From the NCBI RefSeq assembly GCF_026262505.1, contig NC_067203.1, positions 23,045,411 to 23,109,410 on the forward strand: a stretch of 64,000 nucleotides of DNA, in the 5' to 3' direction. How positions within the stretch are numbered: the first letter of the stretch is position 1; each line of letters starts with the position of its first letter. Under the pieces are notes generated by a model. The model was given only the letters and a program-made list of their open reading frames with translations, searched no databases and was not told the DNA's origin. Position numbers and translations under genes: made by a program. Positions 11,501 through 20,891 of the stretch are shown here, in pieces. Source of the stretch: Trichomonas vaginalis G3. Lineage: Eukaryota > Parabasalia > Trichomonadida > Trichomonadidae.

Positions 11501-11686
11501 ATCGAGCAACAAAAAGAATGGGAGTACAGATATTATTTTCCAATTAACCAAAAGAAGTTAGATTCCAAAATATCTTTTGATATCCATTCAAATTTAATTC
11601 AATATCTATTTGCTTTATTATTCATACTTACAGTTATTTTAATCGCTCTAATTATCATATTTGTTTCGTATATAAAAGAAAATTAA
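8585..11686 (+). CDS. BspA-like leucine-rich-repeat surface protein
   Basis: An intact 1033-residue protein. After an N-terminal hydrophobic segment (FCFYSLLDLCIKISL) it carries many TpLRR repeats of the form IG.YAF..C..L..I.L (clear at residues about 90-180, 290-420, 560-800). A non-repeat region follows, then a C-terminal membrane span (YLFALLFILTVILIALIIIFV) and a tail of only about six residues (SYIKEN). Trichomonads have hundreds of such genes, and the family is linked to adhesion and immune recognition. The very short tail contrasts with the long tail of the neighbouring divergent paralogue at 3965-7553. The two starts face each other across about 1 kb that is filled with hairpins, so they may share a control region; that is inference. 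Confidence 0.9.
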   Translation: MLHKFCFYSLLDLCIKISLDPVYKESDQSLEITKQQDLLQDVLLPYIQNHSVQRMIIKGEEISKLYRLDVFDLIPKFEFNAKNITKIPNYCFSNLLNLNTIVLGTHVKEIGFYCFANTSLISINTESIISIGECAFYKCSKLENIDLTSAQFIGDFAFSESGLTEVNVPNLHSLGYQFYNCSKLTKLEGFDLIPGTRFTDKLDLTSITSLQFDLVTDDFYMRSIVNLTVTGNIQIKNPCPNLETIILTDTHREYLSVKNQPKLKSIIINGQNDHNLFPNNPCLVTIEGSNIINVLEEYAFASCTSLRRIDLPLINVFWDYCFFNCINLEEIGGLLEPRDRDHKVILGNQVFKYCWKFHQIKEYNSDVFQTYAPGLPEVSEFCFAYSGLTTIKFTSWYFSADFDMDSIHFGFSFIGCKNLQSVDLTSVGDLGESYMFKDCVSLTELKLEREIDFIGYYAFENSKINELIIGNKFQINYYYPINFGKYNINENVNFNIIAPSQYDYPDEHFSAYVTPFWNTKITKITFRNYLNSFSLKYFPNSTINEIHCDDSNYFIYEDGILYNNGKTKIFAFLKHGSNSFTIPESVNEIQPFAFACSSLTSLTIPSRITVVDGIFAFCHELKEVTFEGLITKLGDDTFSHCYKLEKINFNGGANLLSIGKYCFCCCYSLSSFPSFENVNSIDEYSFSFCPKLSTFNSQVITEIGAFSFWNSGLQLITANNLQTINENAFNGSMIEEFTCPNDLVLIKKYAFSNCRRLTKFVFNGKITEINILTFFNTSLGRIKIPNNIVSISSHAFVCSFDIEFEFEEGGHPIFDAINNSFFEKDSGILLFTYGTITGAYRIPDKIEYIDPRTLYSERLVTSDGIVIKKGVSVLIIPKSYKGPHRFSDDNADISQDLQTHLSYFCSESEKLFELRQNGVDVIENTELNKDGVCNDSIDQSQKEIVFEAEDGNYPKGVKYADDIYINDAVSVFIEQQKEWEYRYYFPINQKKLDSKISFDIHSNLIQYLFALLFILTVILIALIIIFVSYIKEN

Positions 11687-11727
11687 TAAAAACATTAATG
11701 TTTACAATTAAAATCACATATTATCTT

Positions 11728-12684
11728 TCAGATATGGAGTGTTTGGACAGAAATTATCGATAGATAGGATGATATTATTAAATCTGTCATATTGATGAAG
11801 AATAGCTGGAACTCATAATTTCCAAAAGTTTCTGTTTCAAATGCTTGATTATGAGCAATACCGTATGCAATTATGGATGATCCAATAGAATTCTCATCCA
11901 AAGAATAGTTAAAAAGTGGATCGAAGATTTTTGAATAGACAAATATGTTCAAAAATGCTTGATCATCTCCGTATGCAGTGTAATTCGATAAGTAGCCTAT
12001 ATCTTTCATCACTCTATATAATTGTATCATTTATTCGATTCCGCCCGATTGAAAACCCCCGTTAATGAGGGGAAATTGTAGCATCGATTGATGTGACTTT
12101 ATTTTGTCTGAGAGATGTGGTAGCATTTGTTTGACTATAGGAATTGATTCTCGAATTATTCTGTTGAAAATAAAATTTTTTTCTATTGTCACGATTTCTG
12201 AGTTAAAATATACTTTATTGTTTTTAAAGTATGTTGTAAATGGATCTCGCTGAAAGGCAGCATCGAATAAATCAATAACAATAACTCGACTTATATTTTT
12301 TCTATTTGTAACAAGAAAATCGTAAAATAATCTATGCCTAAAATAGTAAACACCTAAAGAATTTGGTGGATTTATTGGACCAACATTGATGAATTGAATT
12401 CCGCATTTTTTCATGTACGAAAAGTATCTTTTTGAGTATGATTGAAATATTATGTTGTTGCAAATGACAACAACGCGTGCTCTGCATCCTGTATGGCGAA
12501 GAGTTCGAATGAAGGTTGGTAAATTTGTTAATTTATTAAATGCTGAAGTGAGAATAACATCTTTTTCGCTGCTGTCTGGGATAAATCCGTTGTTGTTTAT
12601 TTGAAAAGTGCATGAATCGCAGTTTTCAGATGTAAAAATATCATTTTTTAAAGAAAATATATCAGTATTGGATAAAATTGACAT
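11728..12684 (-). pseudogene. Glycosyltransferase-like gene with in-frame stop
   Basis: Two ORFs, 12031-12684 and 11728-12030, are in the same frame and separated by one TAA codon (12031-12033) directly followed by ATG. Together they read as one protein of about 317 residues. It resembles nucleotide-sugar transferases of the type II membrane class: a strand ending RVIVIDLFDAAFQRDPF (DxxDxxFQ.DPF, metal/nucleotide region), then LINGGFQSGG, then after the stop YGDDQAFLN. Upstream of 12684 the frame stays open to about 12890 and encodes a hydrophobic span (VLFLEILFLTLFFFSIGI) that would suit a signal anchor, but that stretch has no in-frame ATG. Start loss plus a nonsense codon suggest a pseudogene. 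The assignment rests on motif order only. Confidence 0.6.
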
Positions 12685-13220
12685 ATTTATACCTGGGAAA
12701 CTTATACCAATAGAGAAAAAGAAAAGTGTTAAAAATAAAATTTCGAGAAATAGAACATTAGCGCGTGATATGCCTTGTCTAACTTGGAAATATAATATTT
12801 TTTGGAAGATGTTACTGAAATAACTATTTTTGTTCAGTGACGCCCGATCAATGATGTGAAAAACTTTTATGTCACTTTTGAATTATCCTTTCATGAAATA
12901 GAATCATTAATATTCATACTTCAAGATCACTATGACTTTTCTAATGATATCTTTCAACTTGAGATTCAAAGGAAATTTGCTCTAAAATTTCTTTTTCCTA
13001 TGATACAGCATTGCGTTTATTCCTTGTTATTATATTCTCTATGCGATCAAGTCAATGTAGGTGCATGCTGAAAAGCAGTATCCTTTAAAACTCTTCGAAT
13101 AGCAAGATAGATGCACCAAATATCTCACAAATTCAAATAAGAAGTAATGAAAAAGATTTGAATCAAATAAAAGAATCAATTTTATAATCATAATAAAAAA
13201 ATCAAATATAATAAAAAAAA
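12685..13220. other. Intergenic stretch with possible gene remnants
   Basis: Contains the open, ATG-less upstream extension of the glycosyltransferase-like gene (to about 12890). A 71-codon plus-strand frame at 12856-13071 reads like a plausible protein fragment (EIESLIFILQDHYDF) but has no continuation. Otherwise AT-rich. Confidence 0.4.
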
Positions 13221-15713
13221 TCAAATCATTGTTCTAGAAGATTTTCTCGGAGAATTCGCTGTCAATGGTCTAATTATTGCAGGAACATCGAGAGGCTTTA
13301 CATCCAGCTTGCTAAGTTCTGGCTGCTTCTTAAATGTAGCATATTGGCTCCTTGTTCTTGTTGAAACTAATCCAGAAGGAGTTGTTGCTCTCATATCTCT
13401 TGAAGTTACATCTGGAATAGTCACTCTTGGCTTCTTCATTCTATTTGTTGGTCTCTGAGAGAGCTGTTTTCTAGCATTCTCAAGAGAAGCAAGCTCTGCA
13501 TCCCTCAAACTTTCTTGAACTCTTATCTTTCTTTCGCATTTTTCGTTGAAACACTCAAGTTGTCTTTGCTGTTGCTCAAGGAGTGTCTTATATTGTGTCT
13601 TCATTACTTCTGCGGCTTGTTTAGATCCAACGGCAGCTTCTTCCTTCTGCATTTCTTCTGCTTGTTGTTTGAATGCTTTGGCTTTGGCGAATTCGTGGTT
13701 CAACGCCATTGCTTTCTGCATCCTCTTCAATTGCAAAAGCTTTGAAGATGGTTTGGAGTAAGGAATAACTGCTTCTGGGGTCGACCACTTTTCTTCAAAT
13801 TTCTTTCTTTCGTCATCTTGCTGTTGTTTGAGTTTCTCGAGGTTCTGTTTATCTTGCTCCTTCATCCTTGTGATTAACTCTTTGTATTTTTCTTCAACTA
13901 TCTTCTTTTGTTTCTCAACTTCTTCGATTCTTTCTTTAATATTCTGTTTTTCAATCTCTGAGTTAGTGTTCGTCTTATCATCCTTCAGAGAGTTGAGTAA
14001 AACATTAACTGCCTCATCATCTGATGCTGCAGCGTCGTATTCTTCTGTCATGGTATGTTGTACGGACATTTTACGGCCATAATCGATTAAGGATGGTCGC
14101 ATCTCCATAGGTGGTAATACTTTCTTCTCTTTCAGCTTTGCAAATGCTTGTTGAAGCTCTTGATCAGAATATAATTGAACTGGCTCTTGGATTCGAGGAA
14201 TTTTCTGTTTGGATTTGACTCTTGTTACCATAACTTCATCTTCATCGTCATTGTTGTCCTCTTTATCTTCATTACCGTTGTCTCCGTCGTTACCATATTC
14301 AATTGTTGAAGATAATGATAATCCTTTAGCTTTTTGATCGTCCTCTTTCTCATCATCTGAACTTGACTTATCACTTTCTGACTTTTGCTTCTCTTCATGG
14401 TCAGATTTATCTGATTTCTCTTTTTCTTCGTCTTCTTTTTCCTTTTCATCATCAGATGAACTAGATGATGATGACTTATGTTCATCTTCTTTCTTTTCTT
14501 CTTGTTTCTCTTCTTCTTTATTCTCATTCTCATTTTCATTTGGTTGTTCTTGGTTCATTCCGCCTGAAAGCTTTCCGATAATGAAGTCCTTTGCATGTGT
14601 AATTGGTTCTTCTTCTTTCTTTTCTTGTTCTTCTTCTGGTTTTTTATTTTCAAAATCTCTTTCTTCTGCTTTAGGAGTTTCTTCCTTCTTTTCATCATCA
14701 GATGATGAGGAAGAGTCTTTAACAACAATATCCTTGTCTTTGACCTCTTCTGCTTTGACTAATGGAGGTAACATCGTATCTTTAAGAATAGATTGCGCCA
14801 AATCCTTGGAATATTGATTTATTTCTGGATCATCTGGCTCTTCCTCTGCTTGGAAGTCTCTTGCGCGTTGAACGGAGTCTTTAATTTGTGTAGTGATTAA
14901 AACTGAGCCAGGATTTTCTTCTTGAGCTGGTTGTTCTTTTTCTGGTTCTTTATGATTTTCTTCCTCATCACTAGATGATGAAGAGGAAGAGGAAGATTTC
15001 GATTTCTCTTTTTCTGACTCTTCTTTGCTTTCATCACTTGTATGATTTTCTTCTTTCTTTCCATCATCAAAATCTTCAAAATCAGAGTCTGATGATGATT
15101 TCTTTTCATTTTCTGGTTCATTTTCCTTAGTATCGTCTTTTGACTCTTGTGGTTGTTCATTTTCGACTTCTTTTGGTTCTTCATGTACTTCCTCGACTGG
15201 TTTTTCTGGTTCTTTCTCTTTTTCGTCTGAATTATTTTGTTCGTTATTTTCGGAATTATGAGATTCTGTAGAGATATTTGATAATTCATTTTTAATTACG
15301 CTAGACAAGCTCAAATCCTTATTCTCTTCAGATTCGACCTTATTTTCATTTGTAATATTATCTTTCGACTGTTTTTCTTCAGGTGTTTCGTTTTGTTGAT
15401 CTTCGTTATCTGAAAGAATGTCGGTCTCTTTATCGTCCCCTAATTTTTCTTTTAAGGCATCGACGATTCCGAGTTTAACCGGAGGATTTTCTTGTTTTTC
15501 GTTTTCTTGATTTGTTTCTTCTGTCTTTTCGTTATTTTCAGGCGGCGGTGGATTATTTGATTCCAAGGCTGCTCCCAAATGAGATAATAAATTTAATTTC
15601 AAAGGACCTCCTTCAGTAGGTTGAACATCTTCCTTTTTCTCGGGTTCCTTTTCATTTTCTTTATTATCTTCTACAACAAAATCATCTGAGACCTCGTCAT
15701 TTGGAGAACTCAT
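13221..15713 (-). CDS. Acidic low-complexity and coiled-coil protein of unknown function
   Basis: 830 residues. Residues 1-510 are Glu/Lys/Ser-rich with repeated serine runs followed by DDE or DEE (probable casein-kinase-2 sites). The middle (about 590-760) is a heptad-rich coiled coil (EEVEKQKKIVEEKYKELI and similar). The last 80 residues are basic with several T-P and S-P sites. No catalytic domain is visible. The layout suits a cytoskeletal or scaffold protein, but no family is recognised. The start is the first ATG after an A/T-rich leader. Several ORFs on the opposite strand are shadows of the low-complexity codons. Confidence 0.8.
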   Translation of the reverse strand: MSSPNDEVSDDFVVEDNKENEKEPEKKEDVQPTEGGPLKLNLLSHLGAALESNNPPPPENNEKTEETNQENEKQENPPVKLGIVDALKEKLGDDKETDILSDNEDQQNETPEEKQSKDNITNENKVESEENKDLSLSSVIKNELSNISTESHNSENNEQNNSDEKEKEPEKPVEEVHEEPKEVENEQPQESKDDTKENEPENEKKSSSDSDFEDFDDGKKEENHTSDESKEESEKEKSKSSSSSSSSSDEEENHKEPEKEQPAQEENPGSVLITTQIKDSVQRARDFQAEEEPDDPEINQYSKDLAQSILKDTMLPPLVKAEEVKDKDIVVKDSSSSSDDEKKEETPKAEERDFENKKPEEEQEKKEEEPITHAKDFIIGKLSGGMNQEQPNENENENKEEEKQEEKKEDEHKSSSSSSSDDEKEKEDEEKEKSDKSDHEEKQKSESDKSSSDDEKEDDQKAKGLSLSSTIEYGNDGDNGNEDKEDNNDDEDEVMVTRVKSKQKIPRIQEPVQLYSDQELQQAFAKLKEKKVLPPMEMRPSLIDYGRKMSVQHTMTEEYDAAASDDEAVNVLLNSLKDDKTNTNSEIEKQNIKERIEEVEKQKKIVEEKYKELITRMKEQDKQNLEKLKQQQDDERKKFEEKWSTPEAVIPYSKPSSKLLQLKRMQKAMALNHEFAKAKAFKQQAEEMQKEEAAVGSKQAAEVMKTQYKTLLEQQQRQLECFNEKCERKIRVQESLRDAELASLENARKQLSQRPTNRMKKPRVTIPDVTSRDMRATTPSGLVSTRTRSQYATFKKQPELSKLDVKPLDVPAIIRPLTANSPRKSSRTMI

Positions 15714-15868
15714 GATGACGATTGAAAAAAAAAATTTTTCTCAGTGCTTTGAAAAAAAAACACAAAAGGTGACAAGATGTAAAAAAACGAGAATTTCAAA
15801 AATGATTCATTTCTCCCTCATTTATTGATATTCTTTGGACCAAAACAGGAAATATATTTATTGTAATA

Positions 15869-16338
15869 AACAGAAATTCATCAAAAGTGACAGCTCTCAA
15901 TTTTTTGACATTTGTAAATTCTAAATTGAATGAGAAAAATGAAATAATACTAAGCATAATACAATATTCTAGATTTAATTATAATTAGGAAAAAGTTAGT
16001 TTTGAGAGTACTTTTCATAGGCATATAGAATGAAATCTTCTGAAAAATAATATTCCCACTCATTATATTCGTAAATTTTGAGGTTTATCCTTCGCTTTTA
16101 AGATCATTGAATTTGATTTTTATAGAAAATAGTTATATATTAGAAAATAGTATGAGTTTATGTGGTATTATTTTTCAGATGATTTTGTGTTCTTCTTCAA
16201 AATTTTATTTTTTATTAAAATGAATCTTTACAAAATATACATTTACTTTAATTAATATTTAAAAACGTGCTCTATCAAAAGTTCCAAAAATTCAATATTT
16301 TAGCTTTTCTGAGGTGTCACTTTTGATGAATTTCTGTT
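15869..16338. mobile_element. MITE, 470 bp, TA target, upstream of eL24
   Basis: Ends in perfect 24-bp inverted repeats (AACAGAAATTCATCAAAAGT continuing GACA) flanked by TA on both sides (15867-15868, 16339-16340). The interior is non-coding. The same ends and internal blocks occur in the larger element at 24982-26221, so this is a dispersed family. TA duplication is typical of Tc1/mariner-type transposition. Confidence 0.85.
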
Positions 16339-16427
16339 TACAACATTATAATTGAATATGTGCTATCTATTTATCCATTATAAACCGTATTTATAATTTT
16401 GAAAGCCATGCGGTTTGGCCTAGTAGA

Positions 16428-16769
16428 ATGAGTACAAAGACTGAAATCTGCGGCTTCTCTGGACACATCTTCCATGCTGGTCACGGCCGTGTCCACATTC
16501 GTGAAGATAAGCACCTTATGGCTTTCGAATCCCGCAAGGCCTTCCGCATGTGGGAACGCAAGCGTAACCCACGTAAAATCGCCTGGACAGAGCACTACCG
16601 CCACGACCACAAGAAGTCTGTCGCTGATACAGCTGCTACAGAGAAGCGCGCCCAACGCAAGAAGGCCACACGCACATATGCTGGTGTAGCTATGGAAGGT
16701 AACCAACACCAGATGGTACAAATAGTTAAGAAGCGTGTAGCACGTAAGCCAGTTGCAAAGAAGAACTAA
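16428..16769 (+). CDS. RPL24: Large-subunit ribosomal protein eL24
   Basis: A 113-residue protein with the eL24 signature. The N-terminus EICGFSGHIFHAGHGRVHIREDK matches the zinc-ribbon/beta fold of the family. It is followed by the conserved RKRNPRKIAWTEHYRHDHKK (RNPR.I.WT..YR..HKK), and the C-terminal tail is lysine/arginine-rich. Only one of the family's cysteines is obvious at the N-terminus, as in many eukaryotic variants. It binds 25S/28S rRNA near the subunit interface of the 60S subunit. Codon use is GC-richer than neighbours (CGC, AAG, GCC), as expected of a highly expressed gene. A MITE ends only 90 bp upstream of the start codon, so promoter elements must lie in those 90 bp or inside the MITE. 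Confidence 0.93.
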   Translation: MSTKTEICGFSGHIFHAGHGRVHIREDKHLMAFESRKAFRMWERKRNPRKIAWTEHYRHDHKKSVADTAATEKRAQRKKATRTYAGVAMEGNQHQMVQIVKKRVARKPVAKKN

Positions 16770-17047
16770 ATTTTACTAGAATAAATGGTTGGCTAATATT
16801 TAGATTATATCTTAATTGGCACTCATAATTTTTTTGCCTACAGTCCTTTAAAATCTCTTGATATAACTCATTTACCTCTCAAACAATATAATAAAAATTG
16901 ATATCTCAAAGCTTGGCATATATCTTAAATACAAAATATACGGGGTTTTTGGAAAGGAAATGATATAATCTTTGATGAGTCATAAAAACTGTTAATTAGC
17001 GAGATTGAGGAAACGACACATTTGTGTCACTTTTTTATATTGGCTCT

Positions 17048-17536
17048 ATGGCTGATAGAGAGGATTCTGAATTAGAAGGTTTGTTATTAGCAAGAAAGCT
17101 TTCATCTCTTATACCTGTGTCTATATCCATTGATGAGTTAAAATTTAATGATTCGAAGAAGAAAATTACTGAAAATTCATTAAAGAAAATTTCTCCTGAA
17201 AAGGAATACATTCCTCCAAGTCCTGTTGTGCATTCAGTCGGAAACAATCAGCCACAAGAGACCCCTAAGCCGAATAAATTTACATTTTTGTTAAAATCCA
17301 AAAAGACACCTATAAAATCTCCTTCATTTACAAGAATGAAATATGAATTACCAAATATGCAAAAAATAGGTACTTCTGGTACAAATCTGAGACCTATTAT
17401 GACTGTTTCTTTTTCCAGTTTAGACCTTTCAAATGCCGCCAAATCGGACAAGGATGTAAAGCAAGATGCAAAATCTGTTGTTCCTGAGGCCAGGCAGATT
17501 GAAAGTGATTGCGACTCTGAGTCATCTTCTCTCTAG
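17048..17536 (+). CDS. Small unknown protein
   Basis: 162 residues from the ATG at 17048. A longer frame begins at a GTG at 17024, but an initiator-like TCACT lies at 17027, 21 bp upstream of the ATG, which supports the shorter start. The protein is polar with Ser/Lys-rich and probably disordered segments and an acidic C-terminus (ESDCDSESSSL). No domain recognised. It stands alone between eL24 and the zinc-finger gene. Confidence 0.6.
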   Translation: MADREDSELEGLLLARKLSSLIPVSISIDELKFNDSKKKITENSLKKISPEKEYIPPSPVVHSVGNNQPQETPKPNKFTFLLKSKKTPIKSPSFTRMKYELPNMQKIGTSGTNLRPIMTVSFSSLDLSNAAKSDKDVKQDAKSVVPEARQIESDCDSESSSL

Positions 17537-18003
17537 ATTTTTATAGTTATCTATTTGATAACTATCTATTGTTTGTATTACCATTAAAAATTCTTTAATA
17601 GTTACTTCTTTTACCCTTTATTTCCAAATTTTATCAAAAATATTCCTAAATATGCCATTGACATATAATTATATGATTGTGTAAAACAACATATATCGAA
17701 TCACTAATTACTGTTTGTAATCGAATAAATAACGAATAATTAATAGATAAGCTTGTATGAAGTTACATATGGATATGAGTGCTGTTTAGGCAAGATACTA
17801 TCACTACATTCCTCATTTTAGAAGACCTTCTATAGAATTAAAATATAAAAATTTTCTTTTGTTTTTACAATTTCTTATAATACCCTGTGAAACTTTTGTG
17901 TAAAAAAGTAATGTTGAATTAAATATAAAACAATTTTTTATAAGAAAATATTAATAAAAATATTTCTTTGAAGAAATCTGAATAAACAAGGTAATGTAGT
18001 TTC
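17537..18003. other. AT-rich intergenic stretch between convergent genes
   Basis: Nothing recognised; it holds the 3' flanks of the genes on either side. Confidence 0.5.
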
Positions 18004-18786
18004 TTATGTCAAGAAATCTAAGATTCTAGGCTTGCATTTGATGTGAACTAAGCCACTGCCTTTGACGTATTCTGCATCGGTAAAAACAACATCGTGCATG
18101 ACCATACCTTTTGTAAATGAACCGCCGCATACGCTGCAGCGCTTGTTTTCGTATTCTGGTGTGACTTTGAAATATTTTTGAGTTTTTGTTGATTCAACCT
18201 TTGATCTATCATCAACTTCGAGGTTTGATAAGTCTTCTGAATTTCCACGGCCCCAAACGGAAGCAGGAAGCATCCATGCGCGATATGCACGCGGTTTTTG
18301 TTCAACTGGTTCTTCTACTTCTTCAACTGTCTCTTTTGGAGCAACGATAACTTCTTCTATAGCTGGCTGTATTGTAACGTCGAAAGCTGGTCTAATCATT
18401 CCAAATTGTTGTACAGTAATCCATTGATTTTGAAAAGCATAATCAACAAGTTGTCTTAGCACAAGATCAGCTTCCATATCCCTTTGCCTAACAATAGCTT
18501 GTTCTAACTCTTGTATTTTGTTAATAAGAATAATTTCGCGCAAATGTGGATGATCAGATGCAACAAAGCCCAAAATTTGTACTAAAGGAAGAATTGGTTG
18601 AGATGTTTTGATTTTTTCTAAATATGGTGGATCAATGATTCTTTCGAAAACTCTCTGTAACATTTGTTCTTGGAATTGAGGAAAATCTTGGAAAATCCAT
18701 CGAATGCTAAGCATGGGATCTTCTGAACTGCCTATTATTTGATCAAGACTTGTATTAAAAACTTCAAGCGCTCCGTCTAAATTCAT
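18004..18786 (-). CDS. Protein with C-terminal zinc-finger, possibly Pcf11-like
   Basis: 260 residues. The N-terminal 140 residues are helical with no clear motif. A Glu/Val/Pro-rich linker (about 145-170) follows, then AWMLPASVWGRG, and a C-terminal metal-binding motif CSVCGGSF (residues about 217-224) with a partner H.KC at about 248-251. A CxxC ... HxxC arrangement near the C-terminus after a short aromatic segment recalls the last zinc finger of the cleavage/polyadenylation factor Pcf11, but there is no N-terminal CTD-interacting domain. I treat this only as a suggestion. Alternatively it is a lineage-specific zinc-binding protein. Confidence 0.65.
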   Translation of the reverse strand: MNLDGALEVFNTSLDQIIGSSEDPMLSIRWIFQDFPQFQEQMLQRVFERIIDPPYLEKIKTSQPILPLVQILGFVASDHPHLREIILINKIQELEQAIVRQRDMEADLVLRQLVDYAFQNQWITVQQFGMIRPAFDVTIQPAIEEVIVAPKETVEEVEEPVEQKPRAYRAWMLPASVWGRGNSEDLSNLEVDDRSKVESTKTQKYFKVTPEYENKRCSVCGGSFTKGMVMHDVVFTDAEYVKGSGLVHIKCKPRILDFLT

Positions 18787-19837
18787 ATGTAAAATTGGGT
18801 CTGATTTTCACTCAATTTTTGCGCCCCTCAAATATTGATTGTTATATGAAATAATGATATCTACAAGATTTACAATCATAGAGAAGTAGTTTTATGATTT
18901 CAAATTTTCAATAAACATTGATTTTTCAATATTGTGATTTTTGAAAACATGAATATCGGAATGCCAATCACAGAATATATTGTATTACATACTGTGCTCA
19001 TAAGGTCTTAATTCACATGGATAAATCAATACCTAAAAAAACTATAGTGTTATCAACGGATTACCTTAGAAATGCTTACTTTGGTTTATAATTATATTCA
19101 TAATTACTGTATTTACAACCATAATATAATCAAATTTGGTAACTACAAATCAAGAACATAATTAACTACAAATAAAGAACAAATCCACAGTCAAATAAAG
19201 AACATAATTTAACTACAAATATGATAAGAAAAAAAAGAAGTATGTTAACAAATATTATAGATCCGTATTTTTCCCAAGTGAGCGGGGTATCTCCAATCCC
19301 AGCCCTATCGTCCTCCCAGTGTCAGTTTTCAATATAAAATCCAAATTTTTTTTGAAAATAAAAATTTCGAGAAATTTTTCTGATTTTTTTTCTTTGATTT
19401 CAATAATTCAAAATAAATTTGGGAGTAAAAAGACACTATTTAATGAAATTCATATGAGTGAATGTGGATAAATACTCTCAAAACATACAATTTATCTATT
19501 TTTTCTTTATATTATCAACTAATTAGTGATAATTTTTTTTGAATCAGATTTTTTTTCATTAAAAACATAATATATAACACAACAATGATGCACACATACG
19601 TATCTACACATCAAAATATAAAGCTTGTTTTGGTCTGGGCATCCCAACCCAAAATTCTTAAAAAATTGAATAAAATTGAATACTTGGGGCTGGGATGCCC
19701 ATCCCAAAACCGAATTGAATTTTTTGAATTAAAGAATATATTTATGTATTTATAATATACATGTGATGTCTATAAAAAATACTAAATTCTAAAAAAAATT
19801 CAATTTATTCAAAACGTATACTAAGTGATCACTTCAT
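18787..19837. other. AT-rich intergenic stretch with a short inverted repeat
   Basis: Non-coding. Near 19625-19705 the words GGGCATCCCAACCC and GGGCTGGGATGCCC are inverted copies about 60 bp apart; related GC-rich words (ATCCCAGCCC) recur near 19295. No gene seen; the 62-codon frame at 19519-19707 is spanned by this inverted repeat. Confidence 0.5.
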
Positions 19838-20580
19838 TAGTAGGATCAGCAATCCTACTAAATGGTGAGAACGCCACTAACTAAAAAAGGAGTCCTTGGA
19901 GCTCTTGATCTCTTGTCATTAGAGTTCATAATGAGGCATGGCATCTACTGATTAGAGATCAGAGCAATCCTACCTTACCTTCAGGAGCTACAAAGCTCCT
20001 AATCGTTACGAGAGGGAGTCTTGGAGCTCCTGAAGCTCATCAGCAGAGGCTATTTACCATTTGGGCCTCTTCTGATGAAAGATGCGAAACACGTCTACGA
20101 ACCAGGAGCTTCAAAGCTTCTAATCCTTACTAAAGGGAGCTTTGGAGCTCCTGAGTCTCCATCAACAAAGTCCCAGATGGTAAATGTCCTTTGCTGATGA
20201 AAGATGCGAAACACATCTCCGAACCAGGAGCTCCAAAGCTCCTAATCCTTACGAAAGGGAGCTTTGGAGCTCCTGAAACTCCTTTTACTATAAAATATGA
20301 CAGTTTTCTTCTGAGGTTCTCATCAAATCTAAGACTTCAGAAGAAAGCTGTCCTATCAATGTATACTTACACTCTCATGGACTACAAGTGTACAATTTTA
20401 AAGCAGAGATTATCCGAGGCCCCTCATCAAATGAGGGACCTCGGATAATCTCTACCTTAAGTAGTCAAATAACTTTTCTCACTATTTAGGAACAAAAGAA
20501 CAAGAGTTGGAGTACTTTAAGGCAAGATTCTTCCGAAATCTCTCATCGAATGAGAGACTTCGGAAGGACCTTGCCAAATC
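19838..20580. repeat. Hairpin array with three 121-122 bp tandem units
   Basis: Strong stem-loops follow each other: 19838-19860 (9 bp), 19982-20032, 20103-20153, 20225-20275 (about 18-bp perfect stem, CAGGAGCTCC arm), 20405-20453 (15 bp plus a second inner stem) and 20521-20575. The three central ones are copies of one tandem unit with starts 121 and 122 bp apart. Between them, GATG-CGAAACA-C(A/G)TC forms a smaller hairpin whose change in copy 1 keeps pairing through a T-G wobble. GC content is well above the surroundings. ORFs here are palindrome artefacts. Confidence 0.85.
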
Positions 20581-20891
20581 CTTGAACGCCAATATCCTTG
20601 GAACTGAGCTAGAACCAGGGAGAAGTAGCATACTATAGAGCACGATGGTAATCTCGGAAATACTTATATCGCCCCAAGCACAATATTTAAGAAGTCTAAC
20701 TCATATATACAAGAAGTCAGGCTGAATAGATATTGTGCATATGGTTTGCAGAACTCTCATGATATTTAAAATTCATGTTATCCCAAAAAAGGTGACACTT
20801 TGGGTGTATCGTCCATCCCAGGGATGCAAAAATCACATCACCTTGGATCTATACAAATATTATTCAGATTTATTCAAACAAAAAAAATATA

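Noticed and set aside
16380-16430. Intron in the eL24 leader
   Set aside because: No parabasalid-type splice motif (GTATGT with ACTAACACACAG) is seen there or in the other genes that I read.
20065-20215. Hammerhead-ribozyme-like words (CTGATGA ... GAAAC) twice in the tandem hairpin units
   Set aside because: The required G-C pair of stem II is missing (A opposite C), stem I does not form with the flanks, and the same bases make a simple hairpin GATG-CGAAACA-C(A/G)TC that is kept in both copies.
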